Positions 24,802 to 32,930 of a stretch of 64,000 nucleotides of DNA are shown piece after piece. The position numbers were made by a program, and so were the translations under genes. Each line of letters begins with the position of its first letter. Position 1 is the stretch's first letter. The stretch is from CALMEC01 sp031366605 (GTDB taxonomy: Bacteria; Actinomycetota; Thermoleophilia; Miltoncostaeales; Miltoncostaeaceae): positions 1 to 64,000 of the forward strand of contig JANLOO010000025.1 of NCBI GenBank assembly GCA_031366605.1, written 5' to 3'. The notes beneath the pieces were generated by a model. That model was not told where the DNA came from. It did no database searches and saw nothing but the letters and a program-made list of their open reading frames with translations.

Positions 24802-25607
24802 TGTGCCAGCTGACCAAGTGCGACCGGCTCGAGGCCACGGGCCCGAGCGGCGGTGCAGATCGGACCGACTGCGGCGGCGGTCTGATCGCGTGACGCGGAC
24901 GGGTTCCATCCATCCGCGTCGTGGAGCAACAGCACCCCGCCGGGTGTCAGGGCGCGGTTCGCGCGTTCGGCGATCAGGTCAGCGCCGGGCTGGGCTGAGT
25001 CGAACACCCCGACGCTCCAGCCGGCCAGTCGGTAGCCGGCCCGTCGTGCCGCGATCGCGGTGGCCGGTCCCTTGAAGCCATGTGGAGCACGGAACATGCG
25101 CGTCAGCGCGTCGGGTCCGGCTGCGTCATTGATCGCCGCTTCGGTTCGCTGCAGCTGGTCCAGCACGTGTGCCGGGTTGCGGAAGACCAAGATTCCGTGG
25201 TCGTATCCGTGGTTTGCCAGCTCATGACCGTCCGCGACGATGCGCCGCACGAGGTCTGGGTGACGCTCGACTTGGCGGCCCAGCACAAAAAACGTCGCCC
25301 GCGCGCCGGCGTCCCTGAGCGCATCCAGTACCGCCGATGTCGACGGGCCGGGACCGTCATCGAACGTCAGGGCAAATCGTGGCTGTGCGGGCGAGCCGCG
25401 GTACAGCACCGAGCCAAACAGGGGGCTGTTGCGCGCGAACGCACCCCAGGCGGCGAGTGCTCCCGCTCCGGCCACCAACACCCCGAGAGCCGGGCGGCGA
25501 CGGGAGTTCGCCAGGGCGACCGCGGCGAACCCGGCTTCGACGACGAGGGCGCGCCGAACGGCCTCGCCCTTGTGCATCGGTTCGGCCATCGCAGATCCAT
25601 GGGACAC
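24798..25607 (-). CDS. Polysaccharide deacetylase, membrane-anchored
   Basis: A 269-residue NodB-fold deacetylase that removes acetyl groups from cell-surface glycans. Residues 38-58 look like a membrane anchor. TFDDGP (81-86) holds the catalytic and metal Asp residues, ANHGYDH gives metal ligands His133 and His137, and FRAPHGFKG is the third motif. GTG 25607 is preceded by GAGGAGG at 11 bases; this site lies in the right arm of repeat E3. ATG 25589 is an alternative start. Confidence 0.87.
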   Translation of the reverse strand: MSHGSAMAEPMHKGEAVRRALVVEAGFAAVALANSRRRPALGVLVAGAGALAAWGAFARNSPLFGSVLYRGSPAQPRFALTFDDGPGPSTSAVLDALRDAGARATFFVLGRQVERHPDLVRRIVADGHELANHGYDHGILVFRNPAHVLDQLQRTEAAINDAAGPDALTRMFRAPHGFKGPATAIAARRAGYRLAGWSVGVFDSAQPGADLIAERANRALTPGGVLLLHDADGWNPSASRDQTAAAVGPICTAARARGLEPVALGQLAQ

Positions 25608-25612
25608 GACTT

Positions 25613-25844
25613 AGTGGTCCTCCTCGCAATTACGAACACGTTTCCTGGCTGCAAACCGTCGCGAGGCGTAGTCCTCGGTCCCGCCGTTATGGCAACCGAT
25701 CACTGCGCGACACTCCGCAGCTGCCATCAGCGTCTGACCCACTCGGGAGGATCCCCACGAGCCGAGATGAGGGAGGCGTTTGGATCTCCCCCCAGGCTCC
25801 GTTTTCGCTCGGGAAACATACCCGTGCTTACGAGAAGGACCACT
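25613..25844 (-). repeat. Structured intergenic repeat, copy E3
   Basis: Read on the minus strand. The outer arms (25810-25844 and 25613-25647, 35 bases each) pair with 26 Watson-Crick pairs, 6 G-U pairs in this orientation and 3 mismatches. Inside are the 5' box GAGCGAAAACGG, the 3' box GCGACGGTTTGCAGCC (plus strand 25647-25662), and an ATGGCA/TGCCAT stem with a CTGCG/CGCAG hairpin. The insert is the longest of the five copies. The right arm contains the ribosome-binding site of the deacetylase gene. With the CIRCE element it fills the 353-bp gap 25608-25960. Confidence 0.7.
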
Positions 25845-25882
25845 GGATAATCGTATCAGCGCGTTTGGGGTGGCAACCGGTG

Positions 25883-25909
25883 TTGGCACACGAGGGTCGA
25901 GAGTGCCAA
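25883..25909. promoter_or_regulatory. CIRCE element (HrcA operator) upstream of fmdB
   Basis: TTGGCACAC (25883-25891), a 9-base spacer and GAGTGCCAA (25901-25909) match the high-GC form of CIRCE, TTGGCACTC-N9-GAGTGCCAA, at 17 of 18 positions. HrcA represses heat-shock genes from this site. A -10-like GATACT follows at 25920-25925. Placement ahead of an FmdB gene, not groESL or dnaK, is unusual. Confidence 0.75.
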
Positions 25910-25960
25910 CACAGTGTGCGATACTTGCGACGGCATTTTTTTGAAGTACGAGGAGATCGC

Positions 25961-26308
25961 GTGCCCGTTTACGAGTATCGGTGCGATAAGGGTCATGTGT
26001 TCGAAGTCATCCAGCGCATGAGCGAGGATGCGCTGTCGAAGTGCGAGGTGTGCGGTAAACCTGCGCAACGGGTGTTGTACGCCCCTGCGATCCACTTCAA
26101 GGGAACGGGTTTCCACAACACCGACTACGGCACCAAGAAGCGGCCCCGCGACGGCGACAAGTCCGACGGTGGGACGAAGACCGAGAGTACCGCCTCGGAT
26201 GCCGGATCCTCCTCGTCGGACAACGGCTCCGGCTCCTCCGACGTTGGAGTCAAGAAGGTCAAAGAAGCCACACCGGCCGATACGGCGAAACGCGCGACCG
26301 GTCCCTGA
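25961..26308 (+). CDS. FmdB-family zinc ribbon protein
   Basis: A 115-residue protein. The N-terminal 40 residues are an FmdB zinc ribbon: VPVYEYRCDKGHVFEVIQ with Cys8 and His12, then KCEVCG with Cys28 and Cys31. The rest is a low-complexity Ser/Asp/Gly/Lys tail. FmdB proteins were named as regulators of formamidase, but the function is not settled. GAGGAG 6 bases before GTG 25961 fixes the start. The upstream CIRCE element predicts heat-shock control. Confidence 0.87.
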   Translation: MPVYEYRCDKGHVFEVIQRMSEDALSKCEVCGKPAQRVLYAPAIHFKGTGFHNTDYGTKKRPRDGDKSDGGTKTESTASDAGSSSSDNGSGSSDVGVKKVKEATPADTAKRATGP

Positions 26309-26318
26309 CGTCCGGCGA

Positions 26319-26336
26319 TTCGATCTTCCGATCGAA
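26319..26336. terminator. Hairpin between convergent fmdB and LytR-family genes
   Basis: TTCGATC (26319-26325) pairs perfectly with GATCGAA (26330-26336) over a TTCC tetraloop, shortly after the fmdB stop and downstream of the convergent LytR-family gene. It lacks a T tract but is well placed to end either transcript. Confidence 0.4.
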
Positions 26337-26441
26337 GCGCCCCGTTCCGTCACCCCGGTCCAAAAGCCGTCGCCCTCCGACGCTCCGCGCCGGGCCCTCA
26401 CCGTCCCGTGGCTCCCGTGCCTGGGTTCCCTGCGCGGGCCC

Positions 26442-27560
26442 TCAGTTGGACCCCTCGAACCGGCGCACCTGCTGCTCGGCTTTGTCGGGGTTGTAGAGGA
26501 AGTAGAACGTCCCGCCGATGATCGTCGGGTCCCCCGCCAGCACGTCGCGATCACTGGGCGCCGTCGTGAGTTTGCTTTGCAGCCACCCCAGCTTGGCCAG
26601 GTCGACCGCGGACATATCGGTCGAGATTGCCCGGATCATGCGAGCGCCACGCCACGGGGCGGCCGGCAAGCCGGACCATGAGAGCACCTTCGACTTGAGC
26701 GCCGCGACGACGAGCTGCTGTCGTTGGGCACGCTGCAGGTCGCCATCGCACTTTCGCACCCGGGAGTAGACGAGGGCTTCGGCGCCGTTCAGCGAGATCT
26801 GCCCGCGCGGGAAGCTGACGGTCTTGCCCCCGGGGTAGTCACAGTTGCGCAGGTCGAACGGATTCTTGAGCGTGACGCCGCCGACGGCGTTGACCATCTT
26901 GGAGACACCCTTGAAGTCGATCACCATCAGATGGTGGATCGGCAGTCCGATCTCAGAGCCGATCGCGCGGATGACGCCGCGGCTGCCGCCGTGCCCAAAA
27001 GCCTCACCGATCTTGATGTGCCCCTGCCCGGGGTACTCCACACGCAGGTCGCGAGGAATCGACAGGTAGCGGATCTTGCCCGCTTTGGGATCGGTGCGCA
27101 TGATCATGATCGTGTCCGCCCGGGCACCGCTCCGATCGCGATCTGCGTCCGATCCGATGATCAGGGTGTTCTGAGGTGTGCCCAAAAGCCCGCCCTTGGG
27201 ATCGGCCAACGACCTCCGCGCGGTCGCGGTGATGCGCTTGTTGGCATCGGAGGCCGCCCCGCGCAATGCCAAGTATCCGAAGGTCGCCCATCCGACGAGC
27301 GCGACGAGCAGCAGTGCGACGAATCGCGCGACCACCCCTCCTTTGCCAACACCCCGCAGGGACCACCACCGCCGCTTGACAGGGCCCGCTGGTGGCCGTG
27401 CCGAACGAGACGTCGGCGCCGGGCGCTTGGGCGTGCGGTCACGTTGCTTGGGTTCGACCGCGTTGAGCTCGCGCAGTGCGGCCAGGTTCTCGGACGGATC
27501 GGCTTGGGCGCGCCCATGCGCGCGAAAGCGCCGGTACGGCTTCTTCTTCGGCGAACTCAC
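26442..27560 (-). CDS. LytR-CpsA-Psr family cell-wall ligase
   Basis: LCP enzymes transfer undecaprenyl-linked polymers to peptidoglycan. This 372-residue protein has a basic, disordered cytoplasmic N-terminus, one membrane helix at about 77-98, and the LCP domain outside (about 120-300) with NTLIIGSDAD, a cluster of acidic and Arg residues (DTIMIMRTDP, YLSIPRDLRVEYPG) and the late YSRVRKCDGDLQRAQRQQ motif. GTG 27560 is preceded at 9 bases by a possible -10, TACCAT. Confidence 0.9.
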   Translation of the reverse strand: MSSPKKKPYRRFRAHGRAQADPSENLAALRELNAVEPKQRDRTPKRPAPTSRSARPPAGPVKRRWWSLRGVGKGGVVARFVALLLVALVGWATFGYLALRGAASDANKRITATARRSLADPKGGLLGTPQNTLIIGSDADRDRSGARADTIMIMRTDPKAGKIRYLSIPRDLRVEYPGQGHIKIGEAFGHGGSRGVIRAIGSEIGLPIHHLMVIDFKGVSKMVNAVGGVTLKNPFDLRNCDYPGGKTVSFPRGQISLNGAEALVYSRVRKCDGDLQRAQRQQLVVAALKSKVLSWSGLPAAPWRGARMIRAISTDMSAVDLAKLGWLQSKLTTAPSDRDVLAGDPTIIGGTFYFLYNPDKAEQQVRRFEGSN

Positions 27561-27615
27561 TCCCGGACGATGGTAGCGTCCTGCGTCGGGGCGGCCCGCG
27601 TGGGAGGTTCTGTCA

Positions 27616-28503
27616 GTGGTAGTGGGAATAGACGTCGGGGGCACGAAGATCGCTGGCGCGGTGGTGGCCCGTGACAGTTCGCTGCGCGCATCGGCGACCC
27701 TGCCCACCCCGGTCGCCGGGGCGCAACTCGTTCAGGCCATCGGCGACCTGGTCGAACGGCTTCGCCGTGAGTGCCCCGAGGAGATCCTGGCCGTCGGCGT
27801 CGGCTTGCCGTCGCTCATCGATGCTCGCAGCGGCCGGGTTCGGATGAGCGCGAACATCGACCTTGCCGACATCGACGTCCGTGCGGTGCTCAAGGAACTG
27901 CTGGGAGTCCCGATCGGGCTCGAGAATGATGCCAACGTCGCGGCGCTGGCCGAGCACCGGGTCGGCGCAGGGCGCGAACACGGCGACATCGTCATGTTGA
28001 CCGTGGGCACGGGTGTCGGGGGCGGGGTCATCGCCGGCAACAAGATATTTCGCGGCGGGAGCGGCACCGGCGCAGAGTTGGGGCATATGGTGGTGCAGGC
28101 GGACGGCCCGCCCTGCCAGCGCAACTGCCCCAACCGCGGCTGTCTCGAGACGATGTGCAGTGGCACCGCGATTGCGCGTGATGCCGGGATGCCCGCCGAG
28201 GAGGTCGTGCGTCGAGCCCGCGAGGGCGATGCGACCGCGATCGCAGTGCTCGACCGCGCGGGCCGCTTTCTGGGCGTCGGGCTGTCGAGCTTGGCCAACA
28301 TCTTCAACCCCGATGCGTTCGTCATCGGCGGAGGGGTCGGCGCGGCCGGGGATCTGCTGCTGGGACCGGCCACCGAGGAGTACCGGTCGCGTGCCCTGCC
28401 GCCGAACGCCGAGGCGCAGGTCGTGCCGGCCGCGCTCGGTCCGCGCGCTGGTGCGATCGGTGCCGGGCTCCTCGCCTGGGATCTGGTCGACGCAATTGCC
28501 TGA
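27616..28503 (+). CDS. ROK-family sugar kinase, probable glucokinase
   Basis: A 295-residue kinase. DVGGTKIAG (phosphate-1) opens the protein, GTGVGGGVIAG is the ATP/sugar region, GHMVVQADGPPC and CPNRGCLE form the ROK zinc motif, and IGGGVGAAGDLLL is the adenosine motif. The spacing of the first cysteines (CQRNC) differs from the usual CxCGxxGC. There is no helix-turn-helix, so it is a kinase and not a ROK repressor. GGGAGG precedes GTG 27616. Confidence 0.87.
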   Translation: MVVGIDVGGTKIAGAVVARDSSLRASATLPTPVAGAQLVQAIGDLVERLRRECPEEILAVGVGLPSLIDARSGRVRMSANIDLADIDVRAVLKELLGVPIGLENDANVAALAEHRVGAGREHGDIVMLTVGTGVGGGVIAGNKIFRGGSGTGAELGHMVVQADGPPCQRNCPNRGCLETMCSGTAIARDAGMPAEEVVRRAREGDATAIAVLDRAGRFLGVGLSSLANIFNPDAFVIGGGVGAAGDLLLGPATEEYRSRALPPNAEAQVVPAALGPRAGAIGAGLLAWDLVDAIA

Positions 28504-29338
28504 ACCGGGCAGGCTGCTGGTCATCGCGACCCCGATCGGGAACCTGGGCGACCTCTCGCCGCGTGCGGCTGCGGCGCTGTGCGACGCCGACGTCGTTGCG
28601 TGCGAGGACACCCGCCGCACCGCAACGCTGTTGCGTCACGCGGGCTCATCCGTGCGGATGGTGCCGGTCCACGAACACAACGAGGCTGCGCGTGCCCTTG
28701 ACCTGGTGCGTCGGATGCAGGATGGCGAGACGATCGCATTGGTCAGCGACGCGGGGATGCCCGGCATCAGCGACCCGGGGCGGCGCGTGATCTCCGTCGC
28801 GCTCGACGCCGGGCTCGTGGTCAGTGTGATCCCCGGACCCAGCGCGGTCGAGGCCGCACTCGTCGCGTCGGGCCTGCCGGTCGAGCCGTTCGCATTTGTC
28901 GGGTTCTTCCCACGTAAGGCGGGCGAACGGGCGGCGCTGTTTGCGCACTACAGCGCATGGCCTGGAAGCCTCGTCGGGTTTGAGAGCCCGCGTCGGGTGG
29001 GGTCCCTGCTCGCGGGCCTCGCGGTCATCGATCCTGAGCGTCAGGTCGCTGTGGGTCGCGAGCTGACCAAGATGCACGAGGAGGTTGTCCGCGGCACCGC
29101 CGCGGAACTCGCCGCGCGGTTTGCCGACGCCCCGTACGGTGAGGTGACGGTCGTGATCGGACCCGCGACGGTGCCGGTCGACGCGGACACCGACAAGGTT
29201 GTCCACAGCGTGGCCGTACTGCTTGAAGCTGGACTGAGCCCCGGGCGAGCGGCGGATGTGGTGGCGCGCCTGGGGCTTGGCGCACGCAACGCCGCCTACC
29301 GCGAAGCGCTCGCGGCGGCCAACCGCAGCGACAAGTAG
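28496..29338 (+). CDS. rsmI: 16S rRNA (cytidine(1402)-2'-O)-methyltransferase RsmI
   Basis: A 280-residue SAM-dependent methylase that modifies C1402 of 16S rRNA. LLVIATPIGNLGDLSPRA, ACEDTRRTATLL, VSDAGMPGISDPG and VIPGPSAVEAALVASGLP are the standard RsmI motifs. I choose TTG 28496, which overlaps the end of the kinase gene by 8 bases; no ATG is suitably placed. The 3' end overlaps the nucleotidyltransferase gene on the other strand by 43 bases. rsmA, for another 16S modification, lies 2.7 kb downstream. Confidence 0.92.
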   Translation: MPEPGRLLVIATPIGNLGDLSPRAAAALCDADVVACEDTRRTATLLRHAGSSVRMVPVHEHNEAARALDLVRRMQDGETIALVSDAGMPGISDPGRRVISVALDAGLVVSVIPGPSAVEAALVASGLPVEPFAFVGFFPRKAGERAALFAHYSAWPGSLVGFESPRRVGSLLAGLAVIDPERQVAVGRELTKMHEEVVRGTAAELAARFADAPYGEVTVVIGPATVPVDADTDKVVHSVAVLLEAGLSPGRAADVVARLGLGARNAAYREALAAANRSDK

Positions 29339-29823
29339 ACGTCGTCGACGACGAAGTTCGCCGGGCGTTCGTTGGCGATTCGATCCAAACGATCACCGGT
29401 TCCGGCGACAACTGCGCGCGCGATTTGTTCCTCGACAGGCGCCACCCAAATCGTGCGCTCACTCAGCGAAATCGCCTTCGAGAAGAGCCGGAGCAACGGG
29501 TAGTCGGCATGGAGGTTTCCGCCGGGTCCGTGGAACGTGAGGCCCCCGATCACGTCGATTGCGACGCCGCCCCAGGTTCCCTGAGCCCGTATCGACGTGA
29601 CGTTGGGATCCTCGTCGCGGTGCGCCGTCAAACCGATCGCGGACGCTGCTGCCTGGGTGGCGTCCTCGGCAACTTCGATGTCGAGATCGCGCGGGGTCGC
29701 TGCGAAGCCCAGCAGGGCCCGCGCGGTGCTGCCTCCGACGACCCAGTCGATGGATGCGGCGTCAAGGCGCTCGGCCAGCGCGATCAAGGTCGTTTCAAGC
29801 TGCGGCGGGACTGAAAATGGCAC
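29296..29823 (-). CDS. Nucleotidyltransferase-fold protein
   Basis: A 175-residue protein with the minimal nucleotidyltransferase signature: VVGGSTARALLG (28-39) and the acidic pair DLDIEV (46-51), then VAIDVIGG with a third acidic residue. The pattern resembles AbiEii/MNT-type and poly(A)-polymerase head domains. No partner HEPN or antitoxin gene is visible. GTG 29823 lies 6 bases after TAGAGT on the minus strand. It is divergent from metG across only 11 bases. Confidence 0.72.
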   Translation of the reverse strand: MPFSVPPQLETTLIALAERLDAASIDWVVGGSTARALLGFAATPRDLDIEVAEDATQAAASAIGLTAHRDEDPNVTSIRAQGTWGGVAIDVIGGLTFHGPGGNLHADYPLLRLFSKAISLSERTIWVAPVEEQIARAVVAGTGDRLDRIANERPANFVVDDVYLSLRLAAASASR

Positions 29824-29826
29824 TTG

Positions 29827-29835
29827 TAGACTCTA
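29827..29835. promoter_or_regulatory. Palindromic -10 TAGACTCTA shared by metG and the divergent gene
   Basis: TAGACTCTA reads as TAGACT on the plus strand (29827-29832) and TAGAGT on the minus strand (29835-29830). Each lies close to a start codon, so one DNA segment could serve two divergent promoters. Confidence 0.35.
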
Positions 29836-31361
29836 TGCCCTTGCCCGGTCGCTTCTACATCACAACGCCGATCTACTACGTCAACGCCGAGCCGCACGTC
29901 GGCCATGCGTACACGACGATCATGAGCGACATCCTGGCCCGTCATCACCGCCAGCGTGGCGAGGACGTGTTCTTCTTGACTGGCACCGATGAGCACGGCG
30001 ACAAGATCGCGCGGGCTGCCGAGGAGCTGGGCCGCTCGCCCAAGGAGCACACCGACGTCATCTCGGGTCGGTTCCGCGCGTTGTGGGGCACGTTCGGCCT
30101 GTCCAACGACTTCTTCATCCGTACGACGGACGAGGAGCACACAGCGGGGGTGCAGCGGGTGTTGGAACGCATCCACGCGGCCGGTGACATCTACAAGGGT
30201 TCGTACGGAGGTTGGTACTGCACGTCGTGTGAGGCGTTCTACGGCGAGGACGACTTGCTCGAGGGCAAGCTGTGCCCGGAGCACCGCCGCCCGGTCGAAT
30301 GGGTCGAGGAGGAGAACTGGTTCTTCCGGCTGTCGGCCTACCGCGACCGGCTGCTCGCGCTCTACGACCAGACCCCGCCGTTCGTGCGTCCGGCCCACCG
30401 CCTCAACGAGGCGCGCAAGATCGCCGAACAGGTCGAGGACATCTCGATCTCACGGGCCAACGTCACATGGGGTGTGCCGGTGCCGTGGGACCATGATCAC
30501 GTGGTCTATGTGTGGGTCGATGCGCTGCTCAACTACTACACGGCGTTGTCATATGCGCGGCCCGACGAGGACATGACCGAGCGCCTGTGGCCGCCCGACC
30601 TGCAGGTGCTGGGCAAGGACATTCTCAAATTCCACGCGGTCATCTGGCCGGCGGTGTTGATGGCAGCGGGGCTCGACCCGCCGCACGGTTTGTTCATCCA
30701 CGGATTCGTGTTGAAGGGTGGCGAGCGGCTCAGTAAGACCACCGGCAACTTGATTGACCCGCTGCCGTATGTGGAGAAGTATGGAATCGATGCCCTCCGC
30801 TGGTACCTGGCGCGCGAGATCCGCTTCGGCGAGGACGGCCCGTTCAGCGACGAAGGGTTTGACGGGCGCTACCACAGCGAGTTGGCCAACGAGTTCGGAA
30901 ACCTGCTCAACCGCACGGTCAGCATGATCGGCCGCTACCGCGACGGGGTCGTCCCTGCCGACGCCGGCGATGATGCGGAGCTGGCGACCGAAGTTGCCGA
31001 GCGTGTGGCGGCAGTCACCGCGGCGTTCGACACCGCCGACATCACCAACGCCGCCGAAGAGGCGTGGAAGCTCATCCGGCGACTCAACCAACTCGTCGAG
31101 GAGCGCGCGCCGTGGGTGCTCGTGAAGGACCCGGCCCGAGCGGGTCAGCTCGATCAGGCGCTGATGACGTTGGCGGAAGGGCTACGCATTGTGGCGATCC
31201 TGTTGTGGCCGTACATGCCCGGCTCAGCCGAACGTGCGCTGGCGGCCCTGGGACAGGAGACAGCGGCGTCGCTCGCCGCTGCGGTCTGGGGCGGCGGACG
31301 CCCCGGTGCGACGGTCGCGCCCATCGGTCCGCTCTTCCCGCGCATCGAATCCGAGGTCTGA
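29835..31361 (+). CDS. metG: Methionyl-tRNA synthetase
   Basis: Charges tRNA-Met. The 508-residue protein has PIYYVNAEPHVGHAY with the HIGH-type HVGH, a zinc knuckle (CTSCEAFYGED and CPEH), the editing-region FFLTGTDEHGDKI, WVDALLNYYTAL, and GERLSKTTGN as the KMSKS loop. It ends after the anticodon domain and lacks the C-terminal tRNA-binding (EMAP) domain. ATG 29835 is used; ATG 29817 and TTG 29841 are possible because the -10-like TAGACT almost touches ATG 29835. Confidence 0.93.
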   Translation: MPLPGRFYITTPIYYVNAEPHVGHAYTTIMSDILARHHRQRGEDVFFLTGTDEHGDKIARAAEELGRSPKEHTDVISGRFRALWGTFGLSNDFFIRTTDEEHTAGVQRVLERIHAAGDIYKGSYGGWYCTSCEAFYGEDDLLEGKLCPEHRRPVEWVEEENWFFRLSAYRDRLLALYDQTPPFVRPAHRLNEARKIAEQVEDISISRANVTWGVPVPWDHDHVVYVWVDALLNYYTALSYARPDEDMTERLWPPDLQVLGKDILKFHAVIWPAVLMAAGLDPPHGLFIHGFVLKGGERLSKTTGNLIDPLPYVEKYGIDALRWYLAREIRFGEDGPFSDEGFDGRYHSELANEFGNLLNRTVSMIGRYRDGVVPADAGDDAELATEVAERVAAVTAAFDTADITNAAEEAWKLIRRLNQLVEERAPWVLVKDPARAGQLDQALMTLAEGLRIVAILLWPYMPGSAERALAALGQETAASLAAAVWGGGRPGATVAPIGPLFPRIESEV

Positions 31362-32116
31362 GCCCAATCGTCGACTCCCACACCCACCTGGCGTCGTGCG
31401 ACAACCCGGCTGCGGACCTGGTCGAGGAGGCCGTCGAGGCCGGTGTCGAGCGGATCGTCACGATCGGTTGCGGCCGGGCGTCGAGTGAGCGGGCCATCGA
31501 GTTGGCCGACGAGTTCGAGCAGGTGTACGCGGCGATCGGGGTCCACCCTCACGATGCGGACAGCTTCACGCGCAAGGATCACGAGTGGATCGGTGAGTTC
31601 GCCCATCATCCCAAGGTCGTGGCGATCGGGGAGTGCGGTCTGGACTACTTTCGCGAGCACGCTCGGCCGGAAGCGCAGATGCGTGCGTTCGTCGCCCAGA
31701 TCGGGTTGGCTCGCGAGCTCGGCATGCCGCTGGTCATCCACACCCGCGAGGCCGACGACGACACCATGACCGTCTTGGCCCGCGAGGCCGAGGGCACACC
31801 CGTGATCCTGCATTGCTTCAGCATGGTCACGCGCGTCGACGAGGTTGTGGAGCGCGGCTACTACACGAGCTTCGCCGGGCAGCTGACGTATCCCAACGCG
31901 ACGGAGCTGCAGCGCGCAGCACGCGAGATCCCGCCGGAGCATTTGCTGGTCGAGACCGATGCGCCGTACCTGACGCCGGTGCCCCATCGCGGCAAGCCGA
32001 ACCGACCTGCCCATGTGGCTCACACGCTGCGGTTCATGGCCGACTTGCGCGGCGAGGACCCCGAGGAGCTCGATGCCACCACCACCGCCAACGCCGCCCG
32101 CGTCTTCGGCTGGTAG
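31358..32116 (+). CDS. tatD: TatD-family deoxyribonuclease
   Basis: A 252-residue metal-dependent nuclease of the amidohydrolase fold. VDSHTHL gives the first two metal His ligands, GECGLDYF the Glu, VIHTRE and LHCFS further His, and VETDAPYLTP the Asp. The only plausible start is CTG 31358, which overlaps the metG stop; no in-frame ATG, GTG or TTG lies nearby. Order metG-tatD-rsmA-ispE is a conserved bacterial cluster. Confidence 0.88.
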   Translation: MSPIVDSHTHLASCDNPAADLVEEAVEAGVERIVTIGCGRASSERAIELADEFEQVYAAIGVHPHDADSFTRKDHEWIGEFAHHPKVVAIGECGLDYFREHARPEAQMRAFVAQIGLARELGMPLVIHTREADDDTMTVLAREAEGTPVILHCFSMVTRVDEVVERGYYTSFAGQLTYPNATELQRAAREIPPEHLLVETDAPYLTPVPHRGKPNRPAHVAHTLRFMADLRGEDPEELDATTTANAARVFGW

Positions 32117-32930
32117 CCGCCGGGTCGGGACCGCCCGCCTGCTTCAGGCGCATGGGCTGCGTCCTGATACCGACCTGGGGCAGCACTTCCTACTCGACGA
32201 GAACCTGGTGGACTTGGCGGTGCGCCAGGGCCGGGTCGGACCAGAGGATGTGGTGCTCGAGGTCGGGCCCGGCGTCGGCACGTTGACCAGGGCGCTCGCC
32301 CGAGCGGCCAGGTCAGTGCACGCAGTCGAGATCGACCGGCGTCTCGAGCCGGTGTTGGCCGAGGTGCTCGAGGGCGTCACGAACGTGCAACTGCACTGGG
32401 CCGATGCATTGCGATTCGATCTGGAGGCCCTCGATCCGGCCCCGACGCGGATGGTGGCGAACCTGCCGTACTCCATCGCGACGCCGATCGTGTTGGAGTC
32501 GACGTGGCGCTTACCGCAGGTCGAGGTGTGGGCCATCATGGTGCAACGCGAGGTGGCCGACCGCTGGGCGGCGGCCCCCGGTTCGTCGACCTACGGCGGA
32601 CCTTCGGTCCTGCTGCAGCTGGCTTGCCGGTCGTTCTTCATGCGCCCGGTCGGGACCGAGGTCTTCATCCCGCGCCCGCGCGTGCAGTCGGCGATCGTGG
32701 GCCTCGAGCGCATCGGGCCAGGCCCGTCGCCCGAAGTGCGCGCATTGGTGCACGCCGCATTTGCGCAGCGGCGAAAGACGCTGGTCAACGCCCTGGCGTC
32801 GGCGGGTGCTGAGAAGCCGGCGGTGATCGCCGCCCTCGAGGCCCGTGGGTTGTCACCGACTTCGCGTGCACAGGAACTCGCCCCACCGGTGTTCCCCGAG
32901 CTCGCCCGGGAGCTGGCATGGACCGCGTGA
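32073..32930 (+). CDS. rsmA: 16S rRNA dimethyladenosine transferase RsmA (KsgA)
   Basis: Dimethylates A1518 and A1519 of 16S rRNA. LGQHFLLDENLVDLAV, VLEVGPGVGTLTRAL (SAM site) and VANLPYSIATPI (catalytic NLPY) are clear in this 285-residue protein. ATG 32073 is supported by GAGGAG 5 bases upstream, even though it lies 44 bases inside tatD. The start adds a Pro-rich N-terminal tail. Its 3' end overlaps ispE by 13 bases. Confidence 0.93.
   Translation: MPPPPPTPPASSAGSRRVGTARLLQAHGLRPDTDLGQHFLLDENLVDLAVRQGRVGPEDVVLEVGPGVGTLTRALARAARSVHAVEIDRRLEPVLAEVLEGVTNVQLHWADALRFDLEALDPAPTRMVANLPYSIATPIVLESTWRLPQVEVWAIMVQREVADRWAAAPGSSTYGGPSVLLQLACRSFFMRPVGTEVFIPRPRVQSAIVGLERIGPGPSPEVRALVHAAFAQRRKTLVNALASAGAEKPAVIAALEARGLSPTSRAQELAPPVFPELARELAWTA

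Noticed and set aside
26555..26590. TTTGCAGCC-like sequence inside the LytR-family gene as a sixth repeat copy
   Set aside because: Only nine bases match, it is inside a conserved coding region, and the other box and arms are absent.
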